Of a stretch of DNA of 64,000 nt, positions 26,618 to 37,563 are shown in pieces. The translations under genes and the position numbers were made by a program. The DNA lies in NCBI RefSeq assembly GCF_022179405.1, contig NZ_BPQT01000037.1, forward strand, positions 124,001-188,000. The letters are read 5' to 3'. This DNA is from Methylobacterium marchantiae (GTDB lineage Bacteria; Pseudomonadota; Alphaproteobacteria; Rhizobiales; Beijerinckiaceae). Within the stretch, counting starts at the first letter, position 1. Every line of letters starts with the position of its first letter. The notes below the pieces were generated by a model. The model was given only the letters and a program-made list of their open reading frames with translations. It had not been told where the DNA came from and searched no databases.

Positions 26618-29011
26618 ATGAGGGCCTCGTCGGACCGGGAGGCCACGACCTTCTCCATCGAGGGATTGGCCGCGTCCGCCGAGATCCGCGTCGATCGCTG
26701 GGGCGTGGCCCATATCCGGGCCGCCTCCCAGGACGACGCGTTCATGGTCCAGGGCTTCAATGCGGGCCGCGACCGCCTGTGGCAGCTCGACCTGTGGCGC
26801 AAGCGCGGCCTCGGTCTGCTCGCGGGCGATTTCGGGCCTGGCTACCTCGCGCAGGACCGTGCCGCGCGGCTGTTCCTGTATCGCGGCGACATGGACGCCG
26901 AGTGGGCAGCCTACGGGCATCCGCGCACCAGGGCCATCGTCGAGGCGTTCGTGCGTGGGCTCAACGCCTTCGTCTCCCTCACCCGTGACCGGCCCGACTT
27001 GCTGCCTCCGGAATTCGCCGCCATGGGCACGTGCCCTGCCCTCTGGACCGCCGAGGACGTGGTGCGCATCCGCAGCCATGCCTTGGTCCGCAACGTCGCT
27101 TCGGAAGTCGCCCGTGCCCGAGTCCTCGCCCGGTCGGATCTCGCCGCCGACGCCCTGCGCAAGAGGCTGAGCCCGCCGCACGAGATCGTCATTCCCGAAG
27201 GCTTGGAGCCCGAACGCTTTCCCGACGATCTTCTCACGCTCTTCTGCCTCGTCACCGCGCCTGTGACCTTCGATCCGGCCCGGCTCGCGGCTGCGCGGGC
27301 GGAGGCATGGGAATGGTGCGACGTCGACGCCTTCGGCACGGTCGGGCGCGCCGGCGGGAGGCCCCTCGCCGCGTCCGCTGAGGGCGGCGAGGGATCGAAC
27401 AACTGGGCGGTGTCGGGCTCGCGTACGCAGAGCCGCCGCCCGATCCTGGCGAGCGACCCGCACCGCGCCTATCAGCTGCCTTCCCTGCGCTACCTGGTCC
27501 ATCTCACCGCGCCGGGCCTCGACGTGATCGGTGCGGGCGAGCCGGCGCTGCCGGGCATTTCCATCGGGCACAATGGCACGGCCGCTTTCAGCCTCACCAT
27601 CGCGCCGATCGATCAGGAGGACCTGTTCGTCTACGAGACCCATCCCGAGGATCCGAACCTCTACCGCTACGCCGAGGGCTGGACGGCGATGGAGCGGGTG
27701 GCGGAGCGGATTCCCGTGCGCGGCGATGGGGACGAAGAGATCGTCCTCGCCTTCACCCGCCACGGTCCAGTGATCTGCGAGAATGTGGCCGGCCGTCAGG
27801 CCTTCGCCGTGCGCACGGTGTGGTCGGAGCCGGGCAGCGCAGCCTATCTCGGCAGTCTCGCCTATCTCGGCGCCACCAGCGCCACGGCCTTCGGCGAGGC
27901 CCTGCGCCATTGGTCGGCCCCCTCCACCAATCAGGTCTACGCCGATGCGGGCGGCAGCATCGCCTGGTTCATGGCCGGCAAGGCGCCGGTGCGCCCGAAC
28001 TGGGACGGTCTGCTGCCGGTGCCGGGCGACGGTCGCTACGAATGGGCCGGCTTCCACGATCCGTCCGTGCTGCCGCGTGCCGTCGATCCGGAATGCGGCT
28101 TCGTCTTCAGCGCCAACGAGATGAACCTGCCGGAGGATTATCCGGCGCAGGAGCGCAGGCTCGGGTTCGAATGGCACGAGCCCTGGCGGGCGCGGCGCAT
28201 CCGTTCGGTCCTGGACGCCGATGCCGTCCATACCCTCGACGGCTCCCGCCGCCTGCAAGGCGACGTATTCTCCGAGCCGGCCTTCCGTTTGGCGCGGCTC
28301 GTCTCCGAAATTCCCGATCCCGGCGTTGTCCAGGTCCGCGCCGCTATCGATGTCCTGTCCGGGTTCGACGGCCATCTCCATGCGGACAGTGCCGCCGCAT
28401 GCCTCGTCGAACTGCTCTGGACCCATCACCTGCGCCCGGCGCTGCTTCACGCTCTGGCGCCCGATCCCACGACGGCCGCTCTGCTCCAGCCAGGCGACAT
28501 CGAGACCCTGCTCGACGCCCTCGAACAGGCGCGCCCTCCCCTCGACGAATCCGCACGCAGAGCGCTCCTCGGCCGGACCCTCGCTGCGGCGTGGCGGGAC
28601 TGCGAACGCCGCTTCGGCACCGATCCGGCAGGCTGGACATGGGGAGCGTTCCATCACGGCCTGTTCGCGCATCCTCTGGCTAGCATCGGGCCCGAATGCC
28701 GGAGTGTCGGGCCGCTGCCGGCGGGCGGATCCTCCGCCTCGGTGATGCATGCCGACTACCGTCCCCATGACGGGCGCCTGACCACCGGGGCATCCCTCCG
28801 CATGGTGGTCGATGTGGGCGACTGGGACGCCTCGGTCTTCGTCAACGGGCCGGGCCAGTCGGGCCATCCCGCGAGCCGGCACTACGACGACCTCGCGGCA
28901 TCCTGGGCGAAGGGCGGAACCGTGCCCCTGCTCTATTCCCGGCAGGCCGTGGACGCCGCCACCGAGACCGTCATCACCCTGTTGCCCGTCACGGAGACGC
29001 CCTCCACGTGA
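26618..29011 (+). CDS. Penicillin acylase family N-terminal nucleophile hydrolase, no signal peptide
   Basis: Family members cleave N-acyl bonds (beta-lactam side chains, acyl-homoserine lactones, acyl peptides) after self-processing. The 797-residue precursor has the alpha-chain start IRVDRWGVAHIRA and a spacer. The beta-chain would begin at Ser260 in EGGEGSNNWAVSGSRT, with the Asn and downstream residues of the usual site. Most homologues carry a periplasmic signal, but none is seen here, and an in-frame stop lies about 20 codons upstream. It is the first gene of a + strand operon and overlaps the M81 gene by 4 bases. Confidence 0.88.
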   Translation: MRASSDREATTFSIEGLAASAEIRVDRWGVAHIRAASQDDAFMVQGFNAGRDRLWQLDLWRKRGLGLLAGDFGPGYLAQDRAARLFLYRGDMDAEWAAYGHPRTRAIVEAFVRGLNAFVSLTRDRPDLLPPEFAAMGTCPALWTAEDVVRIRSHALVRNVASEVARARVLARSDLAADALRKRLSPPHEIVIPEGLEPERFPDDLLTLFCLVTAPVTFDPARLAAARAEAWEWCDVDAFGTVGRAGGRPLAASAEGGEGSNNWAVSGSRTQSRRPILASDPHRAYQLPSLRYLVHLTAPGLDVIGAGEPALPGISIGHNGTAAFSLTIAPIDQEDLFVYETHPEDPNLYRYAEGWTAMERVAERIPVRGDGDEEIVLAFTRHGPVICENVAGRQAFAVRTVWSEPGSAAYLGSLAYLGATSATAFGEALRHWSAPSTNQVYADAGGSIAWFMAGKAPVRPNWDGLLPVPGDGRYEWAGFHDPSVLPRAVDPECGFVFSANEMNLPEDYPAQERRLGFEWHEPWRARRIRSVLDADAVHTLDGSRRLQGDVFSEPAFRLARLVSEIPDPGVVQVRAAIDVLSGFDGHLHADSAAACLVELLWTHHLRPALLHALAPDPTTAALLQPGDIETLLDALEQARPPLDESARRALLGRTLAAAWRDCERRFGTDPAGWTWGAFHHGLFAHPLASIGPECRSVGPLPAGGSSASVMHADYRPHDGRLTTGASLRMVVDVGDWDASVFVNGPGQSGHPASRHYDDLAASWAKGGTVPLLYSRQAVDAATETVITLLPVTETPST

Positions 29012-30471
29012 AGCTCTTCATCGCCGGCCTTGCCACCGAGACGAACACTTTCGCCCCCCTGCCCACCGGCCGCGCGGCCTTCCTCGCCGATTACGCGCGG
29101 CGGGACGGGAGTCTGGGGCGGCCCAGCCTGAGCAATATCGGGCTGAAAGCCTGGCGCGAGATGGGAGAGGCCGACGGGCACGAGGTGGTGGAGAGCCTCT
29201 CCACCTTCGCCCAGCCCGGCGGGATCACCCTGCGGGCGGTCTACGAGGAACTGCGCGACACGCTGCTCGCCGACCTCGAAGCGGCGCTTCCGGTCGATGC
29301 GGTGCTGCTGTTCATGCACGGAGCGATGGTCGCTGAAGGCTATGACGATTGCGAGGGCGACACCCTCGTCCGCGTACGTGCCCTCGTCGGGCCGAAGGTG
29401 GCGATCGGCGTCGAGCTCGATCTCCACTGCCATCTCACCGAGGCGATCCGCGACGCAGCCGACGTGGTCGTGATCTACAAGGAATACCCGCATACCGACA
29501 TCGTGGACCGTGCCCGCGACCTCTACCCGCTGGTGATCGGCACGGCGACGGGGGCGATCCGTCCGGTCATGGCGGTCCACGATTGCCGCATGGTGAACAT
29601 GTGGCGCACGACGACCGAACCGGTCTCCGGCTTCGTGCGCCGAATGGAAGCGCTGGAGGCGCGCGACGGCATCCTCTCGGTCTCCTTCGGCCACGGCTTC
29701 CCCTGGGGCGACGTCGCCGAGGTCGGCGCGCGGATGCTGGTGGTGGCCGACGGCGACGAGGCAAAGGCCGCCTCCCTTGCCCGCGACCTCGCCGCCGAGA
29801 TCTGGGCCATGCGCGACGAGGCCGCCACGCGGGTGGACACGATCGACGCCGCCCTCGACGCGGCGCTGGCTTCCTCCGATCCGCGCCCGATGGTCCTCGC
29901 CGATATCGCCGACAATGCCGGCGCCGGCGCACCCTCCGACAACACTGCGCTCCTGGCCCGGATGATCGAGCGGGGCATCCGTGGCGTCGTCACCGGCCTG
30001 TACTGGGACCCCGGCGCGGTCGGCATCTGCCGCGAGGCCGGGATCGGCGCGACCTTCGATCTGCGCATCGCCGGCAAGTGCGGCGTCACCTCCGGCAACC
30101 CCCTCGACCTGCGCATCACCGTGCGCGGGCTCTCGGAGGCGCACAGCCAGGGCGGCCTCAGCGGCGGCCGGGCCCAACTCGGACCCAGCGCCTGGGTCGA
30201 AGCCGACGGCATCCACATCGTGCTGACCTCCCAGCGCCAGCAGCCCTTCGCACCGGATGCTTTCACGGGCCTCGGCCTCACCCTCGACGACAAGCGCCTC
30301 GTCGTGGTGAAATCGATGCAGCATTTCCACGCCGCCTTCGCCCCCATCGCCAGCGAGGTCCGCTACGTCTCCGCTCCCGGCGCGGTCCCGCCGGATTACG
30401 GCGCGATCCCCTACACCAAGCGGGATCCCGTCTACTGGCCGCGTGTCGCCGACCCGTTCGCCCGAGATTGA
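29008..30471 (+). CDS. M81 family metallopeptidase (MlrC-like)
   Basis: M81 enzymes are named from microcystinase C (MlrC), a zinc peptidase that finishes degradation of linearised microcystin. The 487-residue protein has the family start (FIAGLATETNTFAPL) and likely metal ligands in LLFMHGAMVAEGYDDCEGD and ELDLHCHLTEAI. KEYPHTDIVDRA follows, and VKSMQHFHAAFAPIA lies near the C-terminus. It starts with GTG and overlaps the acylase stop (GTGA), so the two are translationally coupled. The substrate is more likely a small modified peptide than microcystin. Confidence 0.9.
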   Translation: MKLFIAGLATETNTFAPLPTGRAAFLADYARRDGSLGRPSLSNIGLKAWREMGEADGHEVVESLSTFAQPGGITLRAVYEELRDTLLADLEAALPVDAVLLFMHGAMVAEGYDDCEGDTLVRVRALVGPKVAIGVELDLHCHLTEAIRDAADVVVIYKEYPHTDIVDRARDLYPLVIGTATGAIRPVMAVHDCRMVNMWRTTTEPVSGFVRRMEALEARDGILSVSFGHGFPWGDVAEVGARMLVVADGDEAKAASLARDLAAEIWAMRDEAATRVDTIDAALDAALASSDPRPMVLADIADNAGAGAPSDNTALLARMIERGIRGVVTGLYWDPGAVGICREAGIGATFDLRIAGKCGVTSGNPLDLRITVRGLSEAHSQGGLSGGRAQLGPSAWVEADGIHIVLTSQRQQPFAPDAFTGLGLTLDDKRLVVVKSMQHFHAAFAPIASEVRYVSAPGAVPPDYGAIPYTKRDPVYWPRVADPFARD

Positions 30472-30491
30472 TCGTTGGACAGGATTGATCG

Positions 30492-31637
30492 ATGAAGCCC
30501 ATGGATGTCGACCTGAACGATCTGCCCTTCGACCTTCCCGGCATGCTCGCTGGTCTGCGCCCTTGGATCGCGTGCGAGAGCCCGACCCACGATCGGGTCG
30601 CGGTGAACCGGATGATGGGCGTGGCCGCCCGCGACCTCGCCATGGCAGGCGCCACGGTGGAGACGATTCCCGGCCGGATGGGCTTCGGCGACTGCGTCCG
30701 CGCCCGTTTCCCGCACCCGAACCGGGACGCGCCGGGCATCCTCGTCCTCGGCCATCTCGACACGGTCCATCCCGTCGGTACCCTGGCGGCGCTGCCCTGG
30801 CGGGTCGAGGACGAGCGCTGCTACGGTCCCGGAATCCTCGACATGAAGGGCGGGAATTTCATTGCCCTCGAAGCCGTCAAGGCTCTGCGCAAGGCCGGAA
30901 TCGGGACGCCGCTTCCCGTCACCTTTCTGCTCACCAGCGACGAAGAGGTCGGCAGCCCCTCCACCCGCGACCTGATCGAGGCGGAGGCCGTGCGTCATCG
31001 CTTCGTGCTGGTGCCGGAGCCGGGCCAGCCGGGCGACGGCGTGCTCACCGGCCGCTACGCCATCGCCCGTTTCAACCTTGAGACCACCGGCCGGCCGAGC
31101 CATGCCGGCGCCCGTCTCGGTGAGGGCCGCTCGGCGATCCGCGCCATGGCGCAGAAGATCATCGCCATCGAGGCGATGTCCGATTCCGACTGCACCTTCA
31201 GCGTCGGCATCGTCGCGGGCGGGCATTGGGTGAATTGCGTGCCCACCTCCTGCCGGGGCGAGGCCCTGAGCATGGCCAAGCGCCAGGGCGACCTCGACCG
31301 CGGCGTCGAGAGAATGCTGGCGCTGAGCGGCGAGGCGGACGGCGTCGCGTTCACGGTGACGCGGGGCGTCACCCGTCCCGTCTGGGAGCCCGACGCCGGA
31401 ACCATGGCGCTCTACGAGACCGCCCGCCGGATCGCCGCCGGCCTCGGCTCTGGCCTGCCGCACGAGAGCTTCGGCGGTGGCTCCGACGGCAACTTCACCG
31501 GCAATCTCGGCATCCCTACCCTGGACGGCCTCGGTGCCTGCGGGGCCGGCTACCACACCCTCGACGAGCACGTACTCACCGCCTCGCTGCCGCACCGCGC
31601 CAGGCTTCTGGCCGGCCTGATGGCACGGCTCGAATGA
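30492..31637 (+). CDS. M20 family metallopeptidase (carboxypeptidase G2/ArgE-like)
   Basis: The 381-residue cytosolic zinc exopeptidase or deacylase has LGHLDTVHPVGT (metal His and catalytic Asp near residues 89-91). It also has GPGILDMKGG (bridging Asp), TSDEEVGSPSTRD (catalytic Glu pair) and the lid motif GRPSHAGARLGEG. The order matches glutamate carboxypeptidase-like M20 proteins. A good AGGA spaced 8 bases precedes the ATG. Its stop overlaps an upstream start option for the binding-protein gene, so it is part of the operon. Confidence 0.92.
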   Translation: MKPMDVDLNDLPFDLPGMLAGLRPWIACESPTHDRVAVNRMMGVAARDLAMAGATVETIPGRMGFGDCVRARFPHPNRDAPGILVLGHLDTVHPVGTLAALPWRVEDERCYGPGILDMKGGNFIALEAVKALRKAGIGTPLPVTFLLTSDEEVGSPSTRDLIEAEAVRHRFVLVPEPGQPGDGVLTGRYAIARFNLETTGRPSHAGARLGEGRSAIRAMAQKIIAIEAMSDSDCTFSVGIVAGGHWVNCVPTSCRGEALSMAKRQGDLDRGVERMLALSGEADGVAFTVTRGVTRPVWEPDAGTMALYETARRIAAGLGSGLPHESFGGGSDGNFTGNLGIPTLDGLGACGAGYHTLDEHVLTASLPHRARLLAGLMARLE

Positions 31638-31690
31638 ATACAACGGCCTGCATCCTGCATACACTTCGTCACGAGAGCCGCGATGCGGCG

Positions 31691-33310
31691 ATGGGGAAAC
31701 GGTTCATGCACAATGCTATCGGGGGTACGGTGATCGGGACGGGTCTTCTGGCGACGCTCGGCCTCGCGGTTCTGGCGTCCGTGGGTGCTCCCGGCCCGGC
31801 GATGGCTCAGGCCAAGCCCGTGACCATTCGCGCGGTGATGCATTCGGGCCTGCGGATCACCGACCCGATCATCACCACCGCCTACATCGCCCGCAACCAC
31901 GGCTACATGATCTACGACACGCTGTTCGCCACCGATGCGAGCTTCAAGGTCCAGCCGCAGATGGTGAAGGAGTACAGCGTCAGCGACGACACGCTCATCT
32001 ACACCTTCACCTTGCGCGACGGGCTCAAGTTCCATGACGGCGCGCCGGTCACGTCTGCCGATTGCATCGCTTCGCTCCGGCGCTGGGGCAAGCGCGACAG
32101 CATGGGTCAGAAGCTCATGGAATACACCGCTTCCCTCGATGCGGTGGACGACAGGACCTTCACGCTGAAGCTGAAACAGCCCTACGGTCTCGTCCTGACG
32201 TCGCTCGGCAAGCCGTCGTCCAACGTGCCCTTCATCATGCCGAAACGCATCGCCGAGACCCCGGCTGACAAGAACGTGCCCGAGGAGATCGGTTCCGGGC
32301 CGTTCCGCTTCGTCAAGGGCGAGTTCCAGCCCGGACTGAAGGTCGTCTACGAGAAGAATCCCGACTACGTGCCCCGCTCCGAGGCGTCGAGCTGGACCTC
32401 GGGGGCCAAGGTGGTGAAGGTCGACCGGGTCGAGTGGCTCAACATCCCCGACTACCAGACCGCCGTGAACGCCCTCATCAACGGCGAGATCGACTATATC
32501 GAGCAGCCGCCGCACGACTTCCTGCCGATCCTGAAAGCGGCGCCCGGCATCCAGATCATCAACTACAATACGTTGGGCGTCTCCGGCATGCTCCGGATGA
32601 ACTGGCTCAACCCGCCCTTCGACAACGAGAAGATCCGGCAGGCGGCGCTGCTGGCCGTCAACCAGCAGGACTATCTCGACGCCCAGATCGGCGACCCGGA
32701 CTACATGGTGCCGTGTCTGGCCATGTTCGTCTGCAACACCCCCAACGCCACCGATGCCGGCGCACCCAAGACCGACCTCGCCCGCGCCAAGCAGCTCCTC
32801 AAGGAGGGCGGCTACGACGGCAAGCCCATCGTCGTCATGCAGCCCACCGATCTCGCCATCGTCGCCCCGCTGGGACCGGTGACGGCCCAGGCCCTGCGCA
32901 AGATCGGCATGAATGTCGATCTGCAATCGATGGACTGGCAGACCCTGGTGGGACGTCGCGCCAAGCAGGACCCGGTGGATCAGGGCGGCTGGAACATCTT
33001 CCACACCACCTGGGTCAATGCGGACATGCTCAACCCCGTGAGCAATGTCGGCATCAATGCGCGGGGCAAGAAAGGCGGCTTCTTCGGTTGGGCCGAGGAT
33101 GCCGAGATCGAGACGATGCGCAACGCTTACGCGCTCGAAACCGATCCGGGAAAACAGGTCGCCATCGCCAAGGCCGTGCAGGAGCGGGCCTATGCAGTGG
33201 GCATGTACTACCCCACCGGCCAGTTCATCAGCCCGCTCGCTGCCGGCCCCAAACTGAAGGGCATCCTCGAAGCACCGGCGCCGGTGTTCTGGAACATCGA
33301 GAAGAAGTGA
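31691..33310 (+). CDS. ABC transporter substrate-binding protein, family 5 (oligopeptide type)
   Basis: The 539-residue periplasmic protein binds the ligand for the importer encoded after it. It has a signal peptide of about 40 residues ending PAMAQA, then the family-5 pattern FTLRDGLKFHDGAPVTSADC. A NWLNPPFDNEKIRQA segment follows, typical of DppA/OppA-like proteins. I chose ATG 31691 to give a normal signal peptide; ATG 31634, which overlaps the M20 stop (ATGA), and ATG 31706 after GGGGAAA are alternatives. The ligand is inferred to be a peptide or acylated amino compound. Confidence 0.9.
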   Translation: MGKRFMHNAIGGTVIGTGLLATLGLAVLASVGAPGPAMAQAKPVTIRAVMHSGLRITDPIITTAYIARNHGYMIYDTLFATDASFKVQPQMVKEYSVSDDTLIYTFTLRDGLKFHDGAPVTSADCIASLRRWGKRDSMGQKLMEYTASLDAVDDRTFTLKLKQPYGLVLTSLGKPSSNVPFIMPKRIAETPADKNVPEEIGSGPFRFVKGEFQPGLKVVYEKNPDYVPRSEASSWTSGAKVVKVDRVEWLNIPDYQTAVNALINGEIDYIEQPPHDFLPILKAAPGIQIINYNTLGVSGMLRMNWLNPPFDNEKIRQAALLAVNQQDYLDAQIGDPDYMVPCLAMFVCNTPNATDAGAPKTDLARAKQLLKEGGYDGKPIVVMQPTDLAIVAPLGPVTAQALRKIGMNVDLQSMDWQTLVGRRAKQDPVDQGGWNIFHTTWVNADMLNPVSNVGINARGKKGGFFGWAEDAEIETMRNAYALETDPGKQVAIAKAVQERAYAVGMYYPTGQFISPLAAGPKLKGILEAPAPVFWNIEKK

Positions 33311-33324
33311 GGTTCGCACGGCGT

Positions 33325-33450
33325 CCCCTTTCCCCTCTGCGGGAGAGGGTGGCCCGCGAAGCGGGTCGGGAGCGCGTTCTCCTGAAGGGTCGCTCTCGTT
33401 TCCCGACCCTCGCTGATGCGACGCCTCCCCTGCCCCGCGGAGGGGAAGGG
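33325..33450. repeat. Dispersed-type inverted-repeat element in an operon gap
   Basis: The 179-base gap between the binding protein and the first permease starts with cccctttcccctctgcggga and ends with tgccccgcggaggggaaggg, which pair imperfectly as long arms. Smaller palindromes (ggcccgcgaagcgggtc) lie inside. Layouts like this are typical of short dispersed intergenic repeats. In the message it would fold into a large hairpin that may protect the binding-protein 3' end. Confidence 0.6.
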
Positions 33451-33489
33451 ATCACGCCATGACCCATCCGAGACATTGGAGATCCCCGC

Positions 33490-34431
<942 letters not shown>

Positions 34432-34448
34432 GCGCCGAGAATCGGACG

Positions 34449-35327
34449 ATGCCCTCCCCGGTCACCTCCCCTCTGGCCTCGCGGCTCGCGACGCTGCCGC
34501 CGGCTTTGCGCCATCCGGGCGTGCTCTTCGGGCTCGCGGTCCTGCTGATCGTCGGGCTCGCGGCGCTCGCCGCCCCCTTCCTCTGGACCGGCGACCCGAT
34601 CCTGCTGCGCCCGCGCCTGCGCCTGAAGCCACCGTCGAGCGTGGCCTGGCTCGGGACCGACGCGTTCGGGCGCGACGTGTGGACCCGCGTCGTCTACGGC
34701 GCCCGCGTGTCGCTCGCCATCGGCTTCTCCGTGGCGGCCTCTGCCGTGCTGATCGGCCTCTTCATCGGGCTCGTCGCCGGCTACCTGCGCCGCCTCGACG
34801 CGGTGGTGATGCGGATCATGGACGGCATCATGGCGATCCCGTCGATCCTGCTCGCCATCGCCATGGTGACCTTGTCGGGCGCCGGGATCGGCACGGTGAT
34901 CGTCGCTATCGCCATCCCCGAGATCCCGCGGGTGGCGCGCCTCGTGCGCAGCGTCGTGCTGTCGGTGCGCTCAGAGCCCTATGTCGAGGCGGCGATCGGC
35001 GCCGGCACCCGCCTGCCGATGCTGCTGATCCGCCACGTCCTGCCCAACACCATCGCGCCACTCATCGTCCAGGGCACCTATGTCTGCGCCTCGGCGATCC
35101 TGACCGAGGCGATCCTCAGCTTCCTCGGCGCCGGCATCCCCACAGAGATCCCGAGCTGGGGCAACATCATGGCCGAGGGCCGGCAATCCTTCCAGATCGC
35201 GCCCTGGGTGATCCTGTTCCCGGGCCTCTGCGTCGCCGCCACCGTGCTCGCCGTGAACGTCATCGGCGACGGCCTGCGCGATGCCCTCGACCCGCGCACC
35301 GCGCGTCGCGTCGGAGCCCTGCGATGA
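34449..35327 (+). CDS. ABC transporter permease (DppC/OppC type)
   Basis: The 292-residue protein has an N-terminal helix, then LGTDAFGRDVWTRVVYGAR, the DppC signature. More helices follow, and an EAA loop near PYVEAAIGAGTRLPMLLIRH. The C-terminus (INVIGDGLRDALDPR-like) is typical. A TTG at 34428 overlapping the previous stop (TTGA) would add seven residues and is equally possible. It pairs with the DppB-type permease. Confidence 0.93.
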   Translation: MPSPVTSPLASRLATLPPALRHPGVLFGLAVLLIVGLAALAAPFLWTGDPILLRPRLRLKPPSSVAWLGTDAFGRDVWTRVVYGARVSLAIGFSVAASAVLIGLFIGLVAGYLRRLDAVVMRIMDGIMAIPSILLAIAMVTLSGAGIGTVIVAIAIPEIPRVARLVRSVVLSVRSEPYVEAAIGAGTRLPMLLIRHVLPNTIAPLIVQGTYVCASAILTEAILSFLGAGIPTEIPSWGNIMAEGRQSFQIAPWVILFPGLCVAATVLAVNVIGDGLRDALDPRTARRVGALR

Positions 35328-35341
35328 AAGGAGACCCGGCG

Positions 35342-36955
35342 ATGAGCCAGCCCGTCCTCTCCATCACCGGCCTCACCGTGCCGCTGCCTTACGGGGCCGA
35401 CCGGGCCAACGCCATCGAGGGCCTGTCGCTCAGCGTCGGAGCGAACGAAATCGTCTGCGTCGTCGGCGAATCCGGCTCGGGCAAGTCGGTCACGGCGAGC
35501 GCCGTGATGGGGTTGCTGCCGCCCGCTCTCAAACCCTCGGCGGGCGAGATTCTGCTCCAGGGCGAGGACATCCTGAAGGTCGCTCCCGCACGCCTGCGCG
35601 CTCTGCGCGGCAGCCGCATGGCGATGGTGTTCCAGGAGCCGATGACGGCGCTGAATCCGGTGCTCAAGGTCGGCGAGCAGATCGCCGAGATGCTGGAGGC
35701 GCATGCGGGACGCTCGGGCCGCGAGGCACGCCGTAGCCGTGTCCTCGACCTCCTCGGGGACGTGCATCTGCCCGATCCGCCGAGCCTGGCGAAGGCCTAC
35801 CCGCATCAGCTTTCCGGTGGGCAGCGCCAGCGCGTCATGATCGCCATGGCGCTCGCCAATGATCCTGCCCTGATCATCGCCGACGAGCCGACCACGGCTC
35901 TGGACGTCACCACCCAGGCGCAGATCCTCAAGCTGCTGAAGGAGCTGCAGGCCCGCCGCAATGCCGGCATCCTGTTCATCACCCACGATTTCGGAGTCGT
36001 CTCGCAGATCGCTGACCGGGTCGTGGTGATGCAGAGAGGGCGCCTCGTGGAGGAGGGTAGAGCCGACGAGGTGCTGACCCGGCCCCGCGATCCCTATACC
36101 CGCATGCTCATCGCGGCGGTTCCCAGTGCCGAGCCGCCGCCTGCCCGTCCGAGACAGCAGGCGGCGGCACCCATCCTCGCCGTACGCGACCTCACCAAGA
36201 CCTATGGCGGCCGCGGCCTGTTCGGCGGCGGACGCGCGGTGACGGCTCTCGACGGCGTCAGCCTCGCTCTCCAACCGGGCGAGACCCTCGGCATCGTCGG
36301 GGAGTCGGGCTCCGGCAAGTCGACCCTGGCACGTTGCGTCGCCCGCTTCGTCGACCCGTCCGCCGGCCATATCCGCATCGGCGGCGACGATATCGCCCTG
36401 CTGCCGCCTCGGGAGCTGCGCCCCTACAGGCGCCGGGTGCAGATGGTGTTCCAGGACCCCTACCGCTCCCTCAACCCGCGCCGGAAGGTGGGCCAGTCGA
36501 TCATCGAGGGACCGATGAATTACGGCCTGTCGAAGGAGGCGGCGTTGGCGAGGGCGGCGCGTCTCCTCGACCTCGTCAATCTGGAGAAAGGTGCGCTCGA
36601 CCGCTATCCGCACGAATTCTCCGGCGGCCAGCGCCAACGCATCGCCATTGCCCGGGCGCTGGCCATGGAGCCGGACGTGCTCATCGCCGACGAGGCGGTC
36701 TCCGCCCTCGACGTCTCGGTGCAGCGTCAGGTGCTCGAATTGCTGGAGGACATCCGCGAGCGGTTGAACCTCTCGATCCTGTTCATCACCCACGACCTGC
36801 GCGTGGCGGCCCGCCTCTGCGACCGGCTCGTGGTGATGCTCGGCGGCCGGATCGTCGAGGAGGGACCGACCGCCGCGCTCTTCGCCAACCCGCGCCATGC
36901 CTACACGCAGGCGCTGTTCGCGGCGGCTCCCAAGCTTCGGCTGGCGGCGAGCTGA
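35342..36955 (+). CDS. Dipeptide/oligopeptide ABC transporter ATPase, two fused nucleotide-binding domains
   Basis: The 537-residue protein carries DppD-like and DppF-like halves in one chain. Half one has Walker [13 protein letters not shown], signature [12 protein letters not shown] and Walker [12 protein letters not shown]. Half two (from about 275) has [25 protein letters not shown] and [11 protein letters not shown]. Each half ends with the peptide-transporter tail ([12 protein letters not shown] and [11 protein letters not shown]). AAAGGAG lies 9 bases before the ATG; an earlier ATG at 35324 overlaps the permease stop. It completes the importer. Confidence 0.95.
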   Translation: MSQPVLSITGLTVPLPYGADRANAIEGLSLSVGANEIVCVVGESGSGKSVTASAVMGLLPPALKPSAGEILLQGEDILKVAPARLRALRGSRMAMVFQEPMTALNPVLKVGEQIAEMLEAHAGRSGREARRSRVLDLLGDVHLPDPPSLAKAYPHQLSGGQRQRVMIAMALANDPALIIADEPTTALDVTTQAQILKLLKELQARRNAGILFITHDFGVVSQIADRVVVMQRGRLVEEGRADEVLTRPRDPYTRMLIAAVPSAEPPPARPRQQAAAPILAVRDLTKTYGGRGLFGGGRAVTALDGVSLALQPGETLGIVGESGSGKSTLARCVARFVDPSAGHIRIGGDDIALLPPRELRPYRRRVQMVFQDPYRSLNPRRKVGQSIIEGPMNYGLSKEAALARAARLLDLVNLEKGALDRYPHEFSGGQRQRIAIARALAMEPDVLIADEAVSALDVSVQRQVLELLEDIRERLNLSILFITHDLRVAARLCDRLVVMLGGRIVEEGPTAALFANPRHAYTQALFAAAPKLRLAAS

Positions 36956-36989
36956 TCGGGTGCGCCCTCCGTCGGTCGGCTCGTTGCGC

Positions 36990-37318
36990 TCATGCCGGCT
37001 CGCAGATGTCGGCTGAGTGCAGGGGCAGGTCCGAGTCTGTCCCGGGGAAATCCTGCCTTGCCTCTCCGGTCGCCGATATCGGTTCACGCGATGGGTCGCC
37101 CAGCGGACCGGCATGAAGCCGGGCCATCAGCTCTGCGATGGCCTCCGGCAGATCGGCTTCGTGATCGACGCCGAAGGCGAGGTCGAGAGCGGGCATCGCG
37201 CTGCGCAAAAGCGATCGAGGCGCGACCGCGGCGGAACGGGATCGCTCAGATTCCGTAAGGGCGATCTGCAGGAAGGTCGTGCAGAGGATGGTGGTCGGTA
37301 GGGCGAGCATGGCTTCAA
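36990..37318 (-). CDS. Possible hypothetical protein in a 608-base gap
   Basis: The gap from 36956 to 37563 has no recognisable gene. The best candidate is this minus-strand frame, which starts MLALPTTILCTTFLQIALTE and runs about 109 residues with a fair share of G/C in third positions. The frame is open further upstream (to 37637) with an unconvincing sequence. It has no clear ribosome binding site and no family I recognise. It could equally be chance in GC-rich DNA. Confidence 0.22.
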
Positions 37319-37563
37319 CGTGGGGTGCGTGACGCACCTGCGCGGAGATCCGCCATCGTCCGATCGCGGCGGCCCGTCTCGCGAAGGCTACCCAAGCTAG
37401 GCCGTGCCGGTTGAACCGAACCTGAAGGGCTTGTGCGGGCGCATCCGGGTCCGGCCATTCGCGCGGGACGGGACGAGGTGACCGCGTTGACGATGAAACC
37501 GAGCCGTCCGATGTCTGGCGCACACAGAAGACCGACGGTTCCTGAAAGTTCTCTGCGTCGGGA

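Noticed and set aside
26501-28882. Upstream extension of the amidase frame (total 1279 codons)
   Set aside because: The extra part is fully antisense to the acylase gene, and the amidase has a good start and ribosome binding site at 26500.
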